This document shows, piece by piece, positions 22,886 to 35,013 of a DNA stretch of 64,000 nt. A model generated the notes under the pieces. That model saw nothing but the letters and a program-made list of their open reading frames with translations. It did no database searches and had not been told where the DNA came from. The DNA lies in the NCBI RefSeq assembly GCF_000005505.3, contig NC_016132.3:10044001-10108000 (forward strand). The letters run 5' to 3'. The first letter of the stretch is position 1. Each line of letters starts with the position of its first letter. The translations under genes were made by a program, and so were the position numbers. Origin of the DNA: Brachypodium distachyon (Eukaryota > Streptophyta > Magnoliopsida > Poales > Poaceae).

Positions 22886-25800
22886 TAAAATATTTAAATG
22901 GTGAATTAATGCGTGTAGGCTGGAATTTCTAAAGATAATGTTTGGTGTGGGTACACTGAAGCACAAAATTAGTCCAATCAACTGAAAAATGGGTGATCAA
23001 ATCTCAACCTTTGGATGGAAAGGAAGCATGGATACGAGTATAATAAGGGAGCAAGCAAGCTGATTATGGTTAAAAAGAAAGGAAGGAAGGTGATCTCGGC
23101 TTGATTATGTATATTATTGCTAGTTCTCAGCTCGCCTCCATAGTACTCGCATAATTCTGGTCTCGAATTTTCCCAAATATGGATGTATCTATTTATAAAA
23201 AACGTCTAAATACATGTAATATTTTGACAAGAATTATGGAACGGAGCGAGTAATCCATATGTCAATTACTTCAAACATGCTCCCTCCATCCCATATTAAG
23301 TGCCGAAATATTACATGTATTTAGGCGTATTTTAATATCTAGATACGTTCATCTGTACCAATATATTAAATTGAAGTTGGTAGTGATGATACAGACGTCG
23401 CGGAGGTCTTTTCATCAAAATTACGAGGGATGTGCCACTCCCGCCCGAGAAAAAAAACTTTTCGCTTAGCTGTTGTCAGTCCCTGCAAAAAGAAGGCCTC
23501 TCGCATCCAAGCCGTCCGCATGCGGGAAAGGAGGTGGCAGTGGCGGAGTCCGCTGTAGGAGGAGGAGGCGGACACTTGAGGAGGAACTAGCGGCCAGCAG
23601 GAGCCATGGAGTTTCAGGTAAGTTACGGGTATGGGGAAATTGTGTAACGGGAAGAATATGGGATGGAGAACATCAAAACGGTGTGCTGAACTGCACCAAT
23701 TGAAAAATTAAAATATATACCAATATATTAAATTGGAGTTGGTGGTAATGGTACGAAAGTCGTAGTACGTCACGGCACCGAAATTGCGTCCAATATGCCA
23801 CCTAATACCCCATGTGCAGAAGCTGTCCGTCTTCGTCCATCCTCAGCGCAAGCCTCCTCCTCTCGATCTCCCGCACGACACGAGTGCAAGCTCCCGTCCT
23901 TCTCAGTCCCCACACGAAACGGATCTCCCGCACGAGAAAAATTATTCCGTAGCAACGCACGGACACTCCGCTACTATTTAGATAAATTTGGTTCACTTAA
24001 TATGGGACAAATATGGGACAGAGGGAGTATATAAGTTGTCAGAAACCCAGCATACTGGAGGTTGTGTTTGAACCAAAAATCAACAGCAATAATTTATCGG
24101 AAACCAATATGCATATAGCAGGTTACATGTCACAAATAATTTTGCCCATTTGCAATGGTATTGATTGCTCTTGGTTATCTGCATCCTGATTTCTTTTTGC
24201 GGGCCAAATCTAGAAGGTTTACTCGTGTTTTCGTAGTAAGATATTGAGAACCTAGCGTGACCTATAGACTAGAGTACAAACGAGCCATTGATACTCCTCG
24301 GTGATTTCGGAAAATATTGGACGCGGCACTTAGGATACGAACTTAAGTTTATATGCAAATTGAGAACTGAAAATTAAAGAATAAAACTGAAGTTACCTCC
24401 TCCACATCGCACCATCCCACACATGCAGCCAACCTCGTCCACACCACGTCATCTCACACATGAACTGACTGATAAACACACATGTTCGTTAATAGTTGGA
24501 TGTGGTGGAGATATCTCAGAGAAGGTCACCAGAAGATATAGGCAGATCGTGTTGTTAGTGGTGGTTACAGCGTGACATCTATAATGGTAGACGTCCCTTC
24601 CGTTATCCTCTGTGCTCACCCGTTTTCGGTTCTGCACGCCCTTCCGGCCTTCCCAAATGCTGCCTCCGGACTACAGTGACGATTATCAACCTGTGCCAAG
24701 CGATCAAGTTTATGAGCAACGCTTCGTGCCGCTGCCCGTCTTTTCATCACACTAAGGAAATCCTTATTGTCATGCAAGGAAACACATCTTGTAATCTAGT
24801 AAGAATTGTGGCTCCCACTAGGATGAAAACAGAGCGGATACTCCAATTGTCCGTCTAACCAAGAGATTCTTAAGTAGATATGGTTTAAAGAATAAGCAAA
24901 TGTACTATGTTCCGATGAGTGGGATAGGAGATACTAGGCTACAACATGAATGATAGTCGTCAAGACAGACTATTCGGGTATTTTAGTGGAACTATACGGA
25001 TAATTTAATAGTATAGAATATCCGGAACAGGCTAACTTGCTGCCCGGCCTATATAACTCGCCGTACCCTTTATTAGTCCAGGGTCTTCGATTGTACACCC
25101 TATAGACTCGTGTTTAAACATTTTCTTCAAATTAATTGGTTAACCCTTACTCCGATACATAAACAGTGTCGCTCACGTAAGAACAAAATGGACGACACTT
25201 TTTATGAATCAGAGGAATTACTGTCTGCTGCGTCAAACATTTTCAGCCTAGTTGCCATCCTGTTGTTAGCGGTCGTGTTCTCCATTCCTGCCCATCAATT
25301 TATTAAACAGTAACATTGTTAGTTTTGGAAATAAATCACCAAATGTTTGGTAGACCTGTTGCAATGTATGGAGTTGTTATTCTAATATTAATAAAAGAAC
25401 AAAACTACTGCTAAAGCAGAAGGTGGATCAACACCCTCACTTTTCTTACTTATTTTTGGCAAATCGATCAAGGCTAATATTTGATGCACACACGTTTAAG
25501 GTTGTTAACTCAGTATTACTGCATATCGACACGAATCATATGCCCAGTGAAATACTCAAATGATTTCCCATCTTTGTCATTCTAATACTCTAATTCTTCT
25601 GTTCCTAAAGCCTAATTCAGGCTTGTTTCAGAAGGTGCAAATATTTACATGTATCTCTCCTCAATGAGAACAAAATTAGCCACAAAATGCTATCACGATG
25701 TACAAAGATAAGCAGTAAAACTAACATCATGTGTATCCAAATTAGCTGTGACACAACAATCCTGCAGGGAAGACCAGGTAGATGATTCAGTTTCCCCAAA

Positions 25801-26115
25801 AAAGGCAGAGTAGATGGTTCAGTTCTGTGAAGCAAACATTGATTGGTACTCGAGGCCCAAAAACTGGGAAAGAACAGCAAGTGAAACAGCGTGAACTGTG
25901 AATGACCAAGCACAGTAATTATGCCATATATTATTATTGAACTATTAGTATTTATACAATGTAGTATAAGGAGAGAATTCATCTAAAAAAAGTATAGGAG
26001 GGAATTTGTCATGCTCCTCAAACAAGGAAAACATGCAAGGCATGATCATGTAAAGTTGGCATACATTGTTACAATCACCTCAACTGTCAGTGTACAAAGA
26101 GTGATGCAGGGGCTT

Positions 26116-29100
26116 TCAATCATCTTTCTGATGCAGAGCACGAGGACTATTACCATTTAGTGCCGCATGATAGACACGCTTTTCCGCCAGCCCAAGATTA
26201 GAAAGAGTTAAATTACCCTGCAGAAAAATGTTTGTTTTATGGTGGCAATCAGGAATGGGGTACATACACAACGGCAGTTTATTAAAAAAATGTATAATCA
26301 TTTTGGAGCATATGAAGGATAACGAATACCTCGATCGCAAGCAATTTCCTGACATTGTTGGCATAGAGTCTAGGATCATCTTTTTCTTGTTCAGAAGGAT
26401 AGTATATAGGCAAATGAACCACCTCTATGTAATTTGCAACTTGGCATAGAAGCAAAAACACATGACGAGCCTGCAAGTTGTGATGAGAAACATGCCATTT
26501 GTTTCAGATTTGAGGTGTTTCAGAGTTAAATAAATCAAGATGAGAGGCTATATTAGTTGTCAGTTTAGAATATGTAAATGGAAGGCAGCACGACAAATAG
26601 ACCCAAATCAGAGTTCAGTTCAGGTGCCACATACTTCTGGTAGGTACTACTATGTACTAGGCAACAATAAGTAACTGTTTGGATGTTGCATACAAATATG
26701 AAAAAAAAAAGCTCTAATCATGGTCATCTCATAATAATAATTTTCTCGACGTGTCGGAGTTTTCAATGTGGCAGCATATGCGTAGAAATTCATCGAGCTA
26801 GAGAAATTTTGATAATCACAGTAAGAAAGCAGCAGTCCAGAGATCTTCTCCAACGTGGAAGATGGTGTTTTGTGAAACATGGCAAAAGAGTGTAAGAACT
26901 ACTTTATTGCACAGGGAGATTAAATATCACATTAACTTAACACATATGACAATTCTATAGAGCAAAAGTAATTATGGGAAAATTCCTAGTTCATCGCATA
27001 ATGAAACCTAAATAGTAAATACCAGTATATGGTATAAAATGTTACTCTGCAAACAATAAGGAATCTACAAATAAGGTTACAACATATTGCCCATGTATTC
27101 CTATACTTATAAGCTCCTATATCGTGCTTACAGGAAACCATAAACCTGTAATGTTGACACTTACCCCATCCATTGAGTCCCAAGCTGGACTAAATCTTTT
27201 GTATGGATATCTTAAAATGACTGGCTGCACTGGTGCTCTTGCAAGAAAGGCTCCTGTTTTAAATGGGAGGAGGTAATCCCCATTTGTAGTAGTACCCTCT
27301 GACAGAAAAAGGAAAAACACGAATGTTGAAAAAGGAAACATGTTTAGGAGCTGCAAATGGATGTTAGATAAGAAAGTATGATAAAATAAGAAACACAAAC
27401 AAATTTAATATATATCATTCATGTGTTTGGTCTGGAGTTTGGGAGATCTAGATGTTTTCCTTTTGGGTAATATAAATAAAATAACATTTGGCCAGCACAA
27501 GCTGAGGTTGAAAATTGAAAGGAACAGGAAAACCCCTTACACAACAGAGAAAACCCACAACAAAGATATGTGAACTATATAACACTCCCCTTCAAACTCA
27601 TGGTGGGTCAACAACAGTGAGTTCCGAGATGTAGAAATCATGTTGTGCGCTAGTCTGGGCCTTCGTGAAGAAATCCGCTATTTGTAACCTAGAAGGCACA
27701 TACTAGGGAGCAACAACCTGATCCTGCACACGGGAGCACAAGAAGGCAGCACTGCAGCATCAACACCAATATGCTTGGTAAGCTCATGCTTCACCGGATC
27801 ACGCTCCACACTGAGGGCACCTGTACTGTCTTTGAAAAGAGAATCGGTGTAGTGACTGAAACACCAAAACCCTCAGGCAACCACTGCAGCCAAGTCACCA
27901 CTGTGGTCAAAAGAACCATATAGCTCGCAACTCAGCCTCTGCAGCCGAACACGAAACTGCGTCTGTTTCTTTGTCTTCCAGGCAACGAGAGAATCACCAA
28001 AAAGAACACGGTAAGCAGAAAGGAACTGACAGTCCAAAGGATCGCTAGCCTAAGTAGTGGCGGTCCACGGAAGGACTGGCGCAGGGCGACGTAGGGCGGC
28101 GGCCGGCGGAGTGCGGAGAGCAGCGGGAGCAGCAGCAGCCGGTGGACTATGGAGTGTGGCGGGACCGGCAGCGGCTGGCTGAGTGCAGAGGGAAGCGGGA
28201 CCAGCTGCGGCCGGTGGCTAATGAGGTGCAGCTGTAGGGCAGGCGACCGCAACCTCAGGGCTTTGGGGGTATGCGTCTAGGAGCCAGCCACCACCAATGC
28301 ACGAATCAGATCGGGAGAACGGGAAATCAAGATCAAAAAATGAAACCGATCAAAATCGGTGAGTTGCGGCACCGGGAAAAAAACTTGGGAAAAGAAACCA
28401 TAGCTCTGATACCATGTGAGAAATATGCAACTTGTATTTCCCAGAGGCCAAGGCCAGTATATATACACGAATAGGGGTGGTAATATGCAGGAAACCCCTT
28501 ATACAACGGGGAAAATACACCACAAAGATATACAACTCTAACAGTATTATGTTACTCCCTCCAGTATTTGAATACTTGACATTTTAGGCATGATTTCACA
28601 TACCAAGGAGCGCCCATATGAACTCAGATAGCACGGAATACTAACATAGATCAGTATAGCGCTGTTGTCCATCTGGTGGCAGTCTACCAAAAGCAGCATG
28701 TGCAGGGTTGAGTCTTGCTTTTAGCATCCACGCGATTTATTTTTCTCGTTCTTTTTTTTCTTGCATACCGGGCATTTGTTTGGGAATGCAAGAAATAATT
28801 AATGCATGCTGCATAGTCAAAGGGTATTAGTGGCAAACAAAAGGTTGGACTTCCCAAACATAAAATGGTTGCACATTTTCTTCTAATCCCTCCAGCGTAA
28901 AGTATTCAAAGACTGGAGTATATTGTATTAGTGATTCCTTGGTCCGTGTGTATAGTCAGAGAGGGAGTAGGCCCTAGCCCAGGATATTTTGATCACAATA
29001 ATCAGATAGCTCATAGCTGTTGCAAAACTTTGTGGTACTATGATAGTGTCATAAGAATACGCAGAGACTCATAGAGTAAGGCATCTCAGAAAGTAATTAC

Positions 29101-31407
29101 ATAATAAAGATGACTAATGATTGAGCAGATAGGAAACGATGCCTTCTAAAAGATAGTGATAAATGATTATGAGTAATAGCGTACAAAATGAGAATGGTAC
29201 ATAAAAAAGTTATCAACTGAAACAAAAGTGGCTGTATACTAACCAGGAAACAGTAAAACCATGGGGGAATTATTGTCTTGAGAAACCTCTTGGACCCTTT
29301 CAGTTACAGCACCTAAATACAGTATGGACAGTTCAGTAAACAGCAAAGGGAAACTACAGGACATTACAAGTCTGAATGTTAAACCCTAGCTCTACAAGAA
29401 AATACCACGTGAGACGAACCTGCCTCACACAACAAACAAATCAAAAAGCTGGCTATGAAAAGCTTATGGTGCTCATCGATAATCGTGATAAAAACCATGC
29501 CAATTTGAAGCAGCAGTGAAAGAAAAAAAACATCCAGTAGTATTCTGAGAACGCTGACAGTGATAAAGTTGTTTCTGCAAATAAAGACTAAGATTATAAT
29601 GAATTCAATAACTGCATGTCAATATATACCTGAGACACCTTTAGAATCTGAACCTTTAGATTCACGTTGTACAAAAATGCATCCAAGACATTTGCTGCAA
29701 TTGAAAAGAAAATAAACCATGAATATTTTTTATGCAAGATTGTCATGAATGGAAAAAGTTGAGTACCCAGAAATCTTTTAAGTGAATGAAAAATGATCAC
29801 TGCCATTTTCTTACCTATTGTCTTAATAAGACAGGCTACAAACATGAATAAGCAAAAAAAAAAAAGTTACCTTATGAGGCCAATCAAGGGCAACTTGGAT
29901 ACAGAGTTCTACAATAAGAATAAATTTAATCATGACCAAAGCATTTTGAATTAAGACTACATTAGTTCGCAACATTCTGAGTTATTGCATGAACATGAAT
30001 AACATTGCATATGGTACCTTAGCAACAAAGCTCGGAGAAGAAGCTGACATGTGATAAAGAACGTCTACATATGACACATGGTTAGATACAATTGCCCCTG
30101 GTCTTTCCAGTTCTGCAGACTGATCTTGATGTACATCCTGAAAAAAAAATTATACTAACATCACAGAGGAACTAGACAAAACATCACTGGAGTTCAATCA
30201 CAAGCTCGGTGATATTTCATCCTTTCATACTTATACAAGGCAGTACACAACGCAGATTGCAGGAAACCATTGCATTTTCGGTTCCTACAAGTTTTTGTCT
30301 ATCACACCACCCAAGATGCAAAGGGTCATAAGGACAAGAGACATCAACAAGTTATTGCATCAGTGTTCCGAAAATTGCAACATTTTTAAGTATGCAGAAT
30401 GTAAGCTTGTACATTATGTATTCATGATGAAGACATAACATAATCAAGCTATGTTGCAGCCATTTACTTTATGTTTCATAGCGAGAACTTTTTGGCTAAA
30501 TTCATATTGATGATAAAGCTTTATTGCAATACTCAATAGATGCTCACCAAGCAAGTTAAAATAACGGCAATTTTACATGCTCTTGCTGACAAATAAACCA
30601 AAAATGGCAATCTATTGCCCATGGGTCTCTTGCCATGTTGCAGTATTTGCATTTCGAAATCAGTGGCAAATACTCATCTAACACAACTGCTACACATTAT
30701 GCGATCTGCTATGGTAACCCGGAACTAGCAGCACCACATATCAGCTGTATCCCAAGGTTGTTACATCAACATTGGCATCCACAATTGACACTTTAAGTCT
30801 GTTCCAAACCAGTGCTATGTTCCACCGGTGACCAAACACCACATAATCATGTAAATGTGTCATGGGGCCTCATGAGGAAGCATATGTCGAAACAAGCAGG
30901 ACAGATTGACCAAATAAACCACATGCTGAAAGAGGAAGATCGCATACTGACCTCAGCATTGGGGACGCTTCTATCGGACATGGGGATCCAGTAGAACCCA
31001 AATACGAACAGCATTGCCCGCGATAACCCGCGGCCAGCCCGCAGCACGGCCTCCCTCCTCCATCCCTGTAGGCGGGGACGGCCCTCTTCCAGTCCGTCCA
31101 CGAACAGCGTGCAAATGCGGCACACGAGGTAGTAGGCGACGACCAGGAACACCCCCGCCACGAGACGGAGCGGGAGGAGGAATGCCGCCGCGAGCACCAG
31201 CCGCGCCACCTGCGCTGGGGAGAGCGGCCCGCGGCCCATCACCCCGTATGCGTCCCTGCGCGCGTAGGGCGCGTACCTGACGTCCAGCTCCTCCTCCTCC
31301 CCCTCCTCCTCCGCGGGCGCGCCGGAGAGGAGCGGCCGCACGGCCTCTCCGCCGCTGTCGCCGCCTTCGGGGTGGGAAGGCGCGGCGGGGGTGGTGTCGA
31401 CGGCCAT
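26116..31407 (-). CDS. LPEAT1: Lysophosphatidylethanolamine acyltransferase 1-type enzyme
   Basis: An ER-membrane acyltransferase expected to re-acylate lysophospholipids (mainly lysoPE) with acyl-CoA. Eight exons on the minus strand: 31407-30952, 30137-30018, 29908-29871, 29694-29630, 29312-29244, 27298-27165, 26470-26330, 26217-26116. All phases fit, giving 374 residues (Arabidopsis LPEAT1 is about 398). Exon 1 has an acidic N-terminus, PYARRDAYGVMG, two hydrophobic segments (about residues 65-105) and GLSRAMLFVFGFYWIP. Exon 2 carries the catalytic HX4D motif in SNHVSYVDVLYHMSAS (His about residue 172, Asp about 177). Exons 5-6 give the LFPEGTTTNGDYLLPFKTGA motif that binds the acceptor phosphate. 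The C-terminus is KRVYHAALNG...LHQKDD. No EF-hands are present, which favours LPEAT1 over LPEAT2. No lesions seen. Confidence 0.95.
27525..27594 (-). repeat. Truncated 3' LTR of the Copia remnant
   Basis: Begins TGTTATATAGTTCACATATC directly after the polypurine tract and follows the 5' LTR up to GGGGTTTTCCTG, then leaves it for unrelated intron sequence. Confidence 0.8.
28415..28543 (-). repeat. 5' LTR of the Copia remnant
   Basis: Begins TGTTAGAGTTGTATATCTTT and ends CTCACA just before the primer-binding site. It contains TATATATAC. The first 60-70 bp match the 3' LTR copy at 27594-27525. Confidence 0.85.
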
Positions 31408-31929
31408 TGGGGATTCAGGTGAGTAGAGAGAGCCGCGAGACCGAGATCGGCGCGATGGCCGTGGGGACGACGTGCCTGTGTCTTTACGGGTTTGTGTCCG
31501 GGAGTTTGGTCGGCGCTGGGGAGGGGTGGACGGTGACGTGCTGACGTGGGGGCGCCTCGCGTTGGATCTGGATCAGACGGCGTTGGGTCGGGGACAGCAG
31601 ACGTCTGACTTATAATTACACGTGCGTTTTTACCATCTAAAAATAACATACTACGTGTATAAAGAGAATATTGTATTTTTTAAAATTTTATTTACTGTTA
31701 TTTTGAGATAAGATAATTCATATCTGCTATCATCCTAATGGTTGGTTTGGAGGTTGCCACCAATTAACAATTGAGATAATTATAAGAGTAAAGATTAAGA
31801 TCTCGGAGTGGTGTTAAGAAAGAACGACACTCGAGCCCGACAAAAAGGAAAAAATTATGTAATAGGGGCTCTCCCAAAAATTACTCAAATTTAGTGGAAC
31901 CAAAGTGAAATTTAAGTAAAGTGGTGTGA

Positions 31930-32145
31930 TATTTGAACATTCAATCTAGAGATTTTTCAAAATTTATTAATGCTTTATTTTCAGCTATGAAACATGAGTG
32001 AAATGAAGTGAAATCACAGTCAAACCAAAACGAAACATTAATGAAAAAATAAATTTTATTAATATTTCACTTCGGTGTCACTAAAATTTCAATTTGAGTT
32101 CATAAGTTGAAACTAACATACTATATAAAACAGAAAAAAAACTGA
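31930..32145 (+). repeat. Dispersed repeat, copy A
   Basis: Begins ATTTGAACATT and contains TTTCAGCTATGAAACATGAG, CGAAACATTAATGAAAAA and AAACTAACATA. The same blocks recur in the same order and orientation at 33168-33460. Confidence 0.75.
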
Positions 32146-33167
32146 ATTCATAAATTATTTTTTATTGTTTACTAAAGGCAAGAAGAGTGCTCACCTAACT
32201 TCAATAAGGCCTCACCGAGGAGAAAATGAGAGGTGTGTGTGGTGTGGGCAAGCGGCTAGGGGACTCAACAAAGCCCTCGTGATTTTTTTATTTTCCCTTC
32301 TTGGTTTTATGTCCTTTCATTTTCACTTACATTTTTTTTCAATTTTCTATTTATTTATTCCATGGAAAATAAACTACTTTTATTCTTATTTATGATGATT
32401 CGTTCGATGTATATGATTTGTTTTAAAAAGACATGAACATCTTTTGTGGAACACATTAATATTTGTCTATAAATTAAAGAATATTTATATACACACTTAT
32501 GAACTTTCCTTTTCTATTTACTTTTTTGTTTTCATTTTAGTGGAACTATTTATTTTGTGATATTATTATCTACTTTTTTACTTTGTTATTTTCATATATC
32601 TCTTAAAAATGTTCTTGGGTTTCAAAACAAATATTCATGTGTTTTAGAAGAGATGGTCATCATTGTTATTAATCATTCATGTGCTTAAAAAATAAAAAAT
32701 ATGTACATGTGTTCGCTGCAAAATAGTGAAAAACAAAAAAGCGAAACATAAAGAAAATAAGAAAAAGGCTAAGATAATAAACATAAGGAAAGTGAAAATA
32801 ATCAACATGAAAAAAGAAACCATAAAGAAAAAGTAAAATAGCCATGTTACCATGCAAGGCAGGAAGGGGATTCATATGCATCATTCTATACGATGGAGTC
32901 TCTTTATTGGCCTGGCACATCTTAGTGTGCCACGTGGCTGCGCTATCGATCGATATGCTCTTCGCATTTTTAGTTTAATGGCCTGATGTTCCCGCTCTTC
33001 TAAGAACTTACACTCATTCCATTTTGTTTAGCCAGTGTAACCCATTCTCTAACAAGTTCTTAATTTTTCTTCTAACCACTTTGTATTTAAATAATAATAA
33101 AGCCTGTTTTTCATTTCCCCTTTCTCCTTTTGTTTTCATCATTTTTTAGCTGCTATGGAATTTGAAC

Positions 33168-33460
33168 ATTTCAAATCTACTTTATGTTTCACTCGTGTTT
33201 CACTAAGATTTTCAATAGTTAATACTCCCTCTGTCCCATATTAAGTGTCGTAATTTTGTCTAGCATATCTAGACAAACTTGTGACACTTAATATTGGACG
33301 GAGGGAGTATGTTTGTTTTCAATTACGAAACATGATCGAAACAAAGAAAAATCACAGTAAAAGCAGAATGAAACATTAATGAAAAATTTAAATCTTATTA
33401 ATATTTACTTTCGGTTTCACTAATTTCATTTTGAATCCACTAAACTGAAACTAACATATG
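33168..33460 (+). repeat. Dispersed repeat, copy B, split by a MITE
   Basis: Same order of blocks as copy A (ATTTGAACATTT, TTTCAATTACGAAACATGAT, TGAAACATTAATGAAAAA, AAACTAACATA). An 83-bp Stowaway at 33225-33307 interrupts it and is absent from copy A. Confidence 0.75.
33225..33307. mobile_element. 83-bp Stowaway MITE
   Basis: CTCCCTCTGTCCCATATTAA and the inverse TTAATATTGGACGGAGGGAG, with GTGTCG / TGACAC continuing the arms; TA on both sides (33223-33224, 33308-33309). Confidence 0.9.
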
Positions 33461-33713
33461 AGTTATTGTATAAAAAGAGAAGACAACCAAATTAGGTGAC
33501 GGACCCACGATAAGTTTTGAGGTGTGGCAACGTTTATACAACAAAAAAAGCTTGTAGAATGTAACTATGTAAAAACTCACTAGAATACTAGATATATATA
33601 TTACTTTGTGTTCAACAAGTAAAATAAATATCTAAAAATAAGGTATCGGCACTCAAAATACCTCAATAGAAGAAGATGGCATGGATATCCACTCACCTAT
33701 TTAGGGCATGTAC

Positions 33714-34040
33714 AATGGTTAATAAGGCTGTCTTTTCTTATGTGTTTCACGTCATTTAGATAAGACAATAAAATATGTTGTACAATAGATCATCTCTTAG
33801 TGCCTTATCTTATAATTAATGCCTTGATGAATAAAATTAATCAAATAAATGTTAAGAAAAAGTAAAATCTAGTACAATGGGGAATTTGACTTTTTTTTGC
33901 CTTATCCTTCCTGCGAAGAGATCGTCTTTTAGCTAAGAGAAGGCTCATGCCTTTCTTCAACTCTCTCTCTCTTCCACATCAGCAATTATCCTACGTGATA
34001 GACTTAAGAAAAGGCTGACGTCACCTCCTTGTACATGCCC
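33714..34040. mobile_element. Tourist-like MITE
   Basis: Ends GGGCATGTACAATGG and CTCCTTGTACATGCCC, flanked by TTA at 33711-33713 and 34041-34043, the PIF/Harbinger signature. 327 bp, non-coding. Confidence 0.88.
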
Positions 34041-34906
34041 TTATAATCTATATGAATTAGAAGAACGTAGAAACAATCTGTAAAGCATTTGAAACATAGA
34101 AATGATCTATATAGCTATCTAGACAAACTACACTATACATATATTGGACATTTGAGCCGTATTTTAGGTGTGACGGTCGCCGCACCTCGCCATATTGGTG
34201 GATCCGCACGTCGTGCCACCTAATTTAATTAATAAGGCTTTAAGCTTACGAAACAAGATTGTTGAGGAGAAAAGAAGAGGTATGTGTGGTGCGGGCGAGG
34301 AAGGAAGGGGTCCAACTGGGTCCTTGTGATTATTTTTCTTTGTATTTTTTCTTTATTTTCTGTAAATTTGACCAAACGTAAAATATTTAAATTAGAACAA
34401 ATCTAGAATATCTTATAATTGTAATAGATGAATTATTAAATATTGCCATGATTTACAACGTCATTAGCGGCATATTTGTTTTTCCAAAAGGAGGATAGAC
34501 CCCGGACACAGCCATCACTAGCGGCACAAATAAAAAAGGTAAGCCAACTATTAACGCGATGTAGATTAGCATCTGCAGCATTAGTGCCGCTGTTACGTGA
34601 CACAGACACACAGTGATCATCGAAGCGCCATTGAAAGCTCCATCACGCAGCAGTCCCTCCCCTGTTGGCCTTTGTTGCCGCACCACCGTGAAAGCTGTAC
34701 CTGCGGCGGCAACCGGTTGCAGCGCACGTGATTTCGCGGAACCTGCGTAAACCGGATAGCTTGGGAAGAAAGTATGGTACTCTTGCCTCTAGGCCCATTT
34801 GCCCGCACAGAAAGATGCTCACTCAGATGAGGGCAAGCGAGCAGACAGGGGAACCTGCCTAGAACCAGCGCCTCTCGCCTCAGCACGTAACTGCCGAAGC
34901 TCTCTC

Positions 34907-34915
34907 TATAAATAA
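34907..34915 (+). promoter_or_regulatory. TATA box of the methyltransferase gene
   Basis: TATAAATAA about 100 bp upstream of the ATG at 35014, predicting a 5' UTR of roughly 70 nt. Confidence 0.7.
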
Positions 34916-35013
34916 GCGCACACATTCATGATTCATCTCCTCGTTCCAGCAATCCACCCCGGTGAAAGACGCAGGCAACCAATTTCACACGCACGAGTGA
35001 TTGAGCGAGCAAG

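Larger units (their letters stand above)
21435..26115. other. Intergenic region rich in MITE sequence
   Basis: Runs from the DUF789 promoter (left) to the 3' end of LPEAT1 (right). It contains the nested MITE at 22144-22885, Stowaway-like fragments near 21855-21915, 23170-23250, 23280-23380 and 24000-24030, and GC-rich islands at 23500-23620 and 23800-23950 without a recognisable product. A patch near 25030-25110 (CCTATATAA, then GTACCCTTTATTAG) resembles the promoter part of a retrotransposon LTR, but no ends are visible. Confidence 0.5.
27525..28543 (-). mobile_element. Decayed, internally deleted Copia retrotransposon
   Basis: Lies in LPEAT1 intron 5, in the same orientation as the gene. 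On the minus strand: 5' LTR 28543-28415 (129 bp, TGTTAGAG...CACA), then a primer-binding site TGGTATCAGAGC matching the initiator-Met tRNA (28414-28403), a leader, a remnant of the Copia RNase H region (FGDSLVAWKTKKQT near 28010-27960, ADFFTKAQTSAQHDF near 27680-27640), a polypurine tract TTTGAAGGGGAG, and the start of a 3' LTR (27594-27525) whose 3' half is missing. Gag, integrase and reverse transcriptase are absent and the remaining frame is broken, so it is a fossil. Confidence 0.88.
31408..34906. other. AT-rich intergenic region with dispersed repeats
   Basis: Left 200 bp are the GC-rich LPEAT1 promoter. The remainder is AT-rich and contains a related pair of segments (31930-32145 and 33168-33460), a second related pair (about 32205-32300 and 34230-34340), a Stowaway and a Tourist MITE. 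A hydrophobic minus-strand frame at 34453-34686 is not convincing as a gene. Confidence 0.5.

Noticed and set aside
23606..23617. ATG GAG TTT CAG followed by a near-perfect donor GTAAGT, after a GC-rich leader
   Set aside because: Could be a first exon, but there is no recognisable second exon in the following kilobase.
25188..25313. Small plus-strand frame MDDTFYESEELLSAASNIFS followed by a hydrophobic segment
   Set aside because: Acidic start plus a single membrane-like helix is suggestive, but it is very short, isolated and without homology I recognise.
34453..34686. Hydrophobic minus-strand frame (MLQMLIYIALIVGLPFLFVP...)
   Set aside because: It looks membrane-like but has no recognisable family, no promoter context, and contains short CCGCTAATG-like repeats typical of non-coding repeat DNA.
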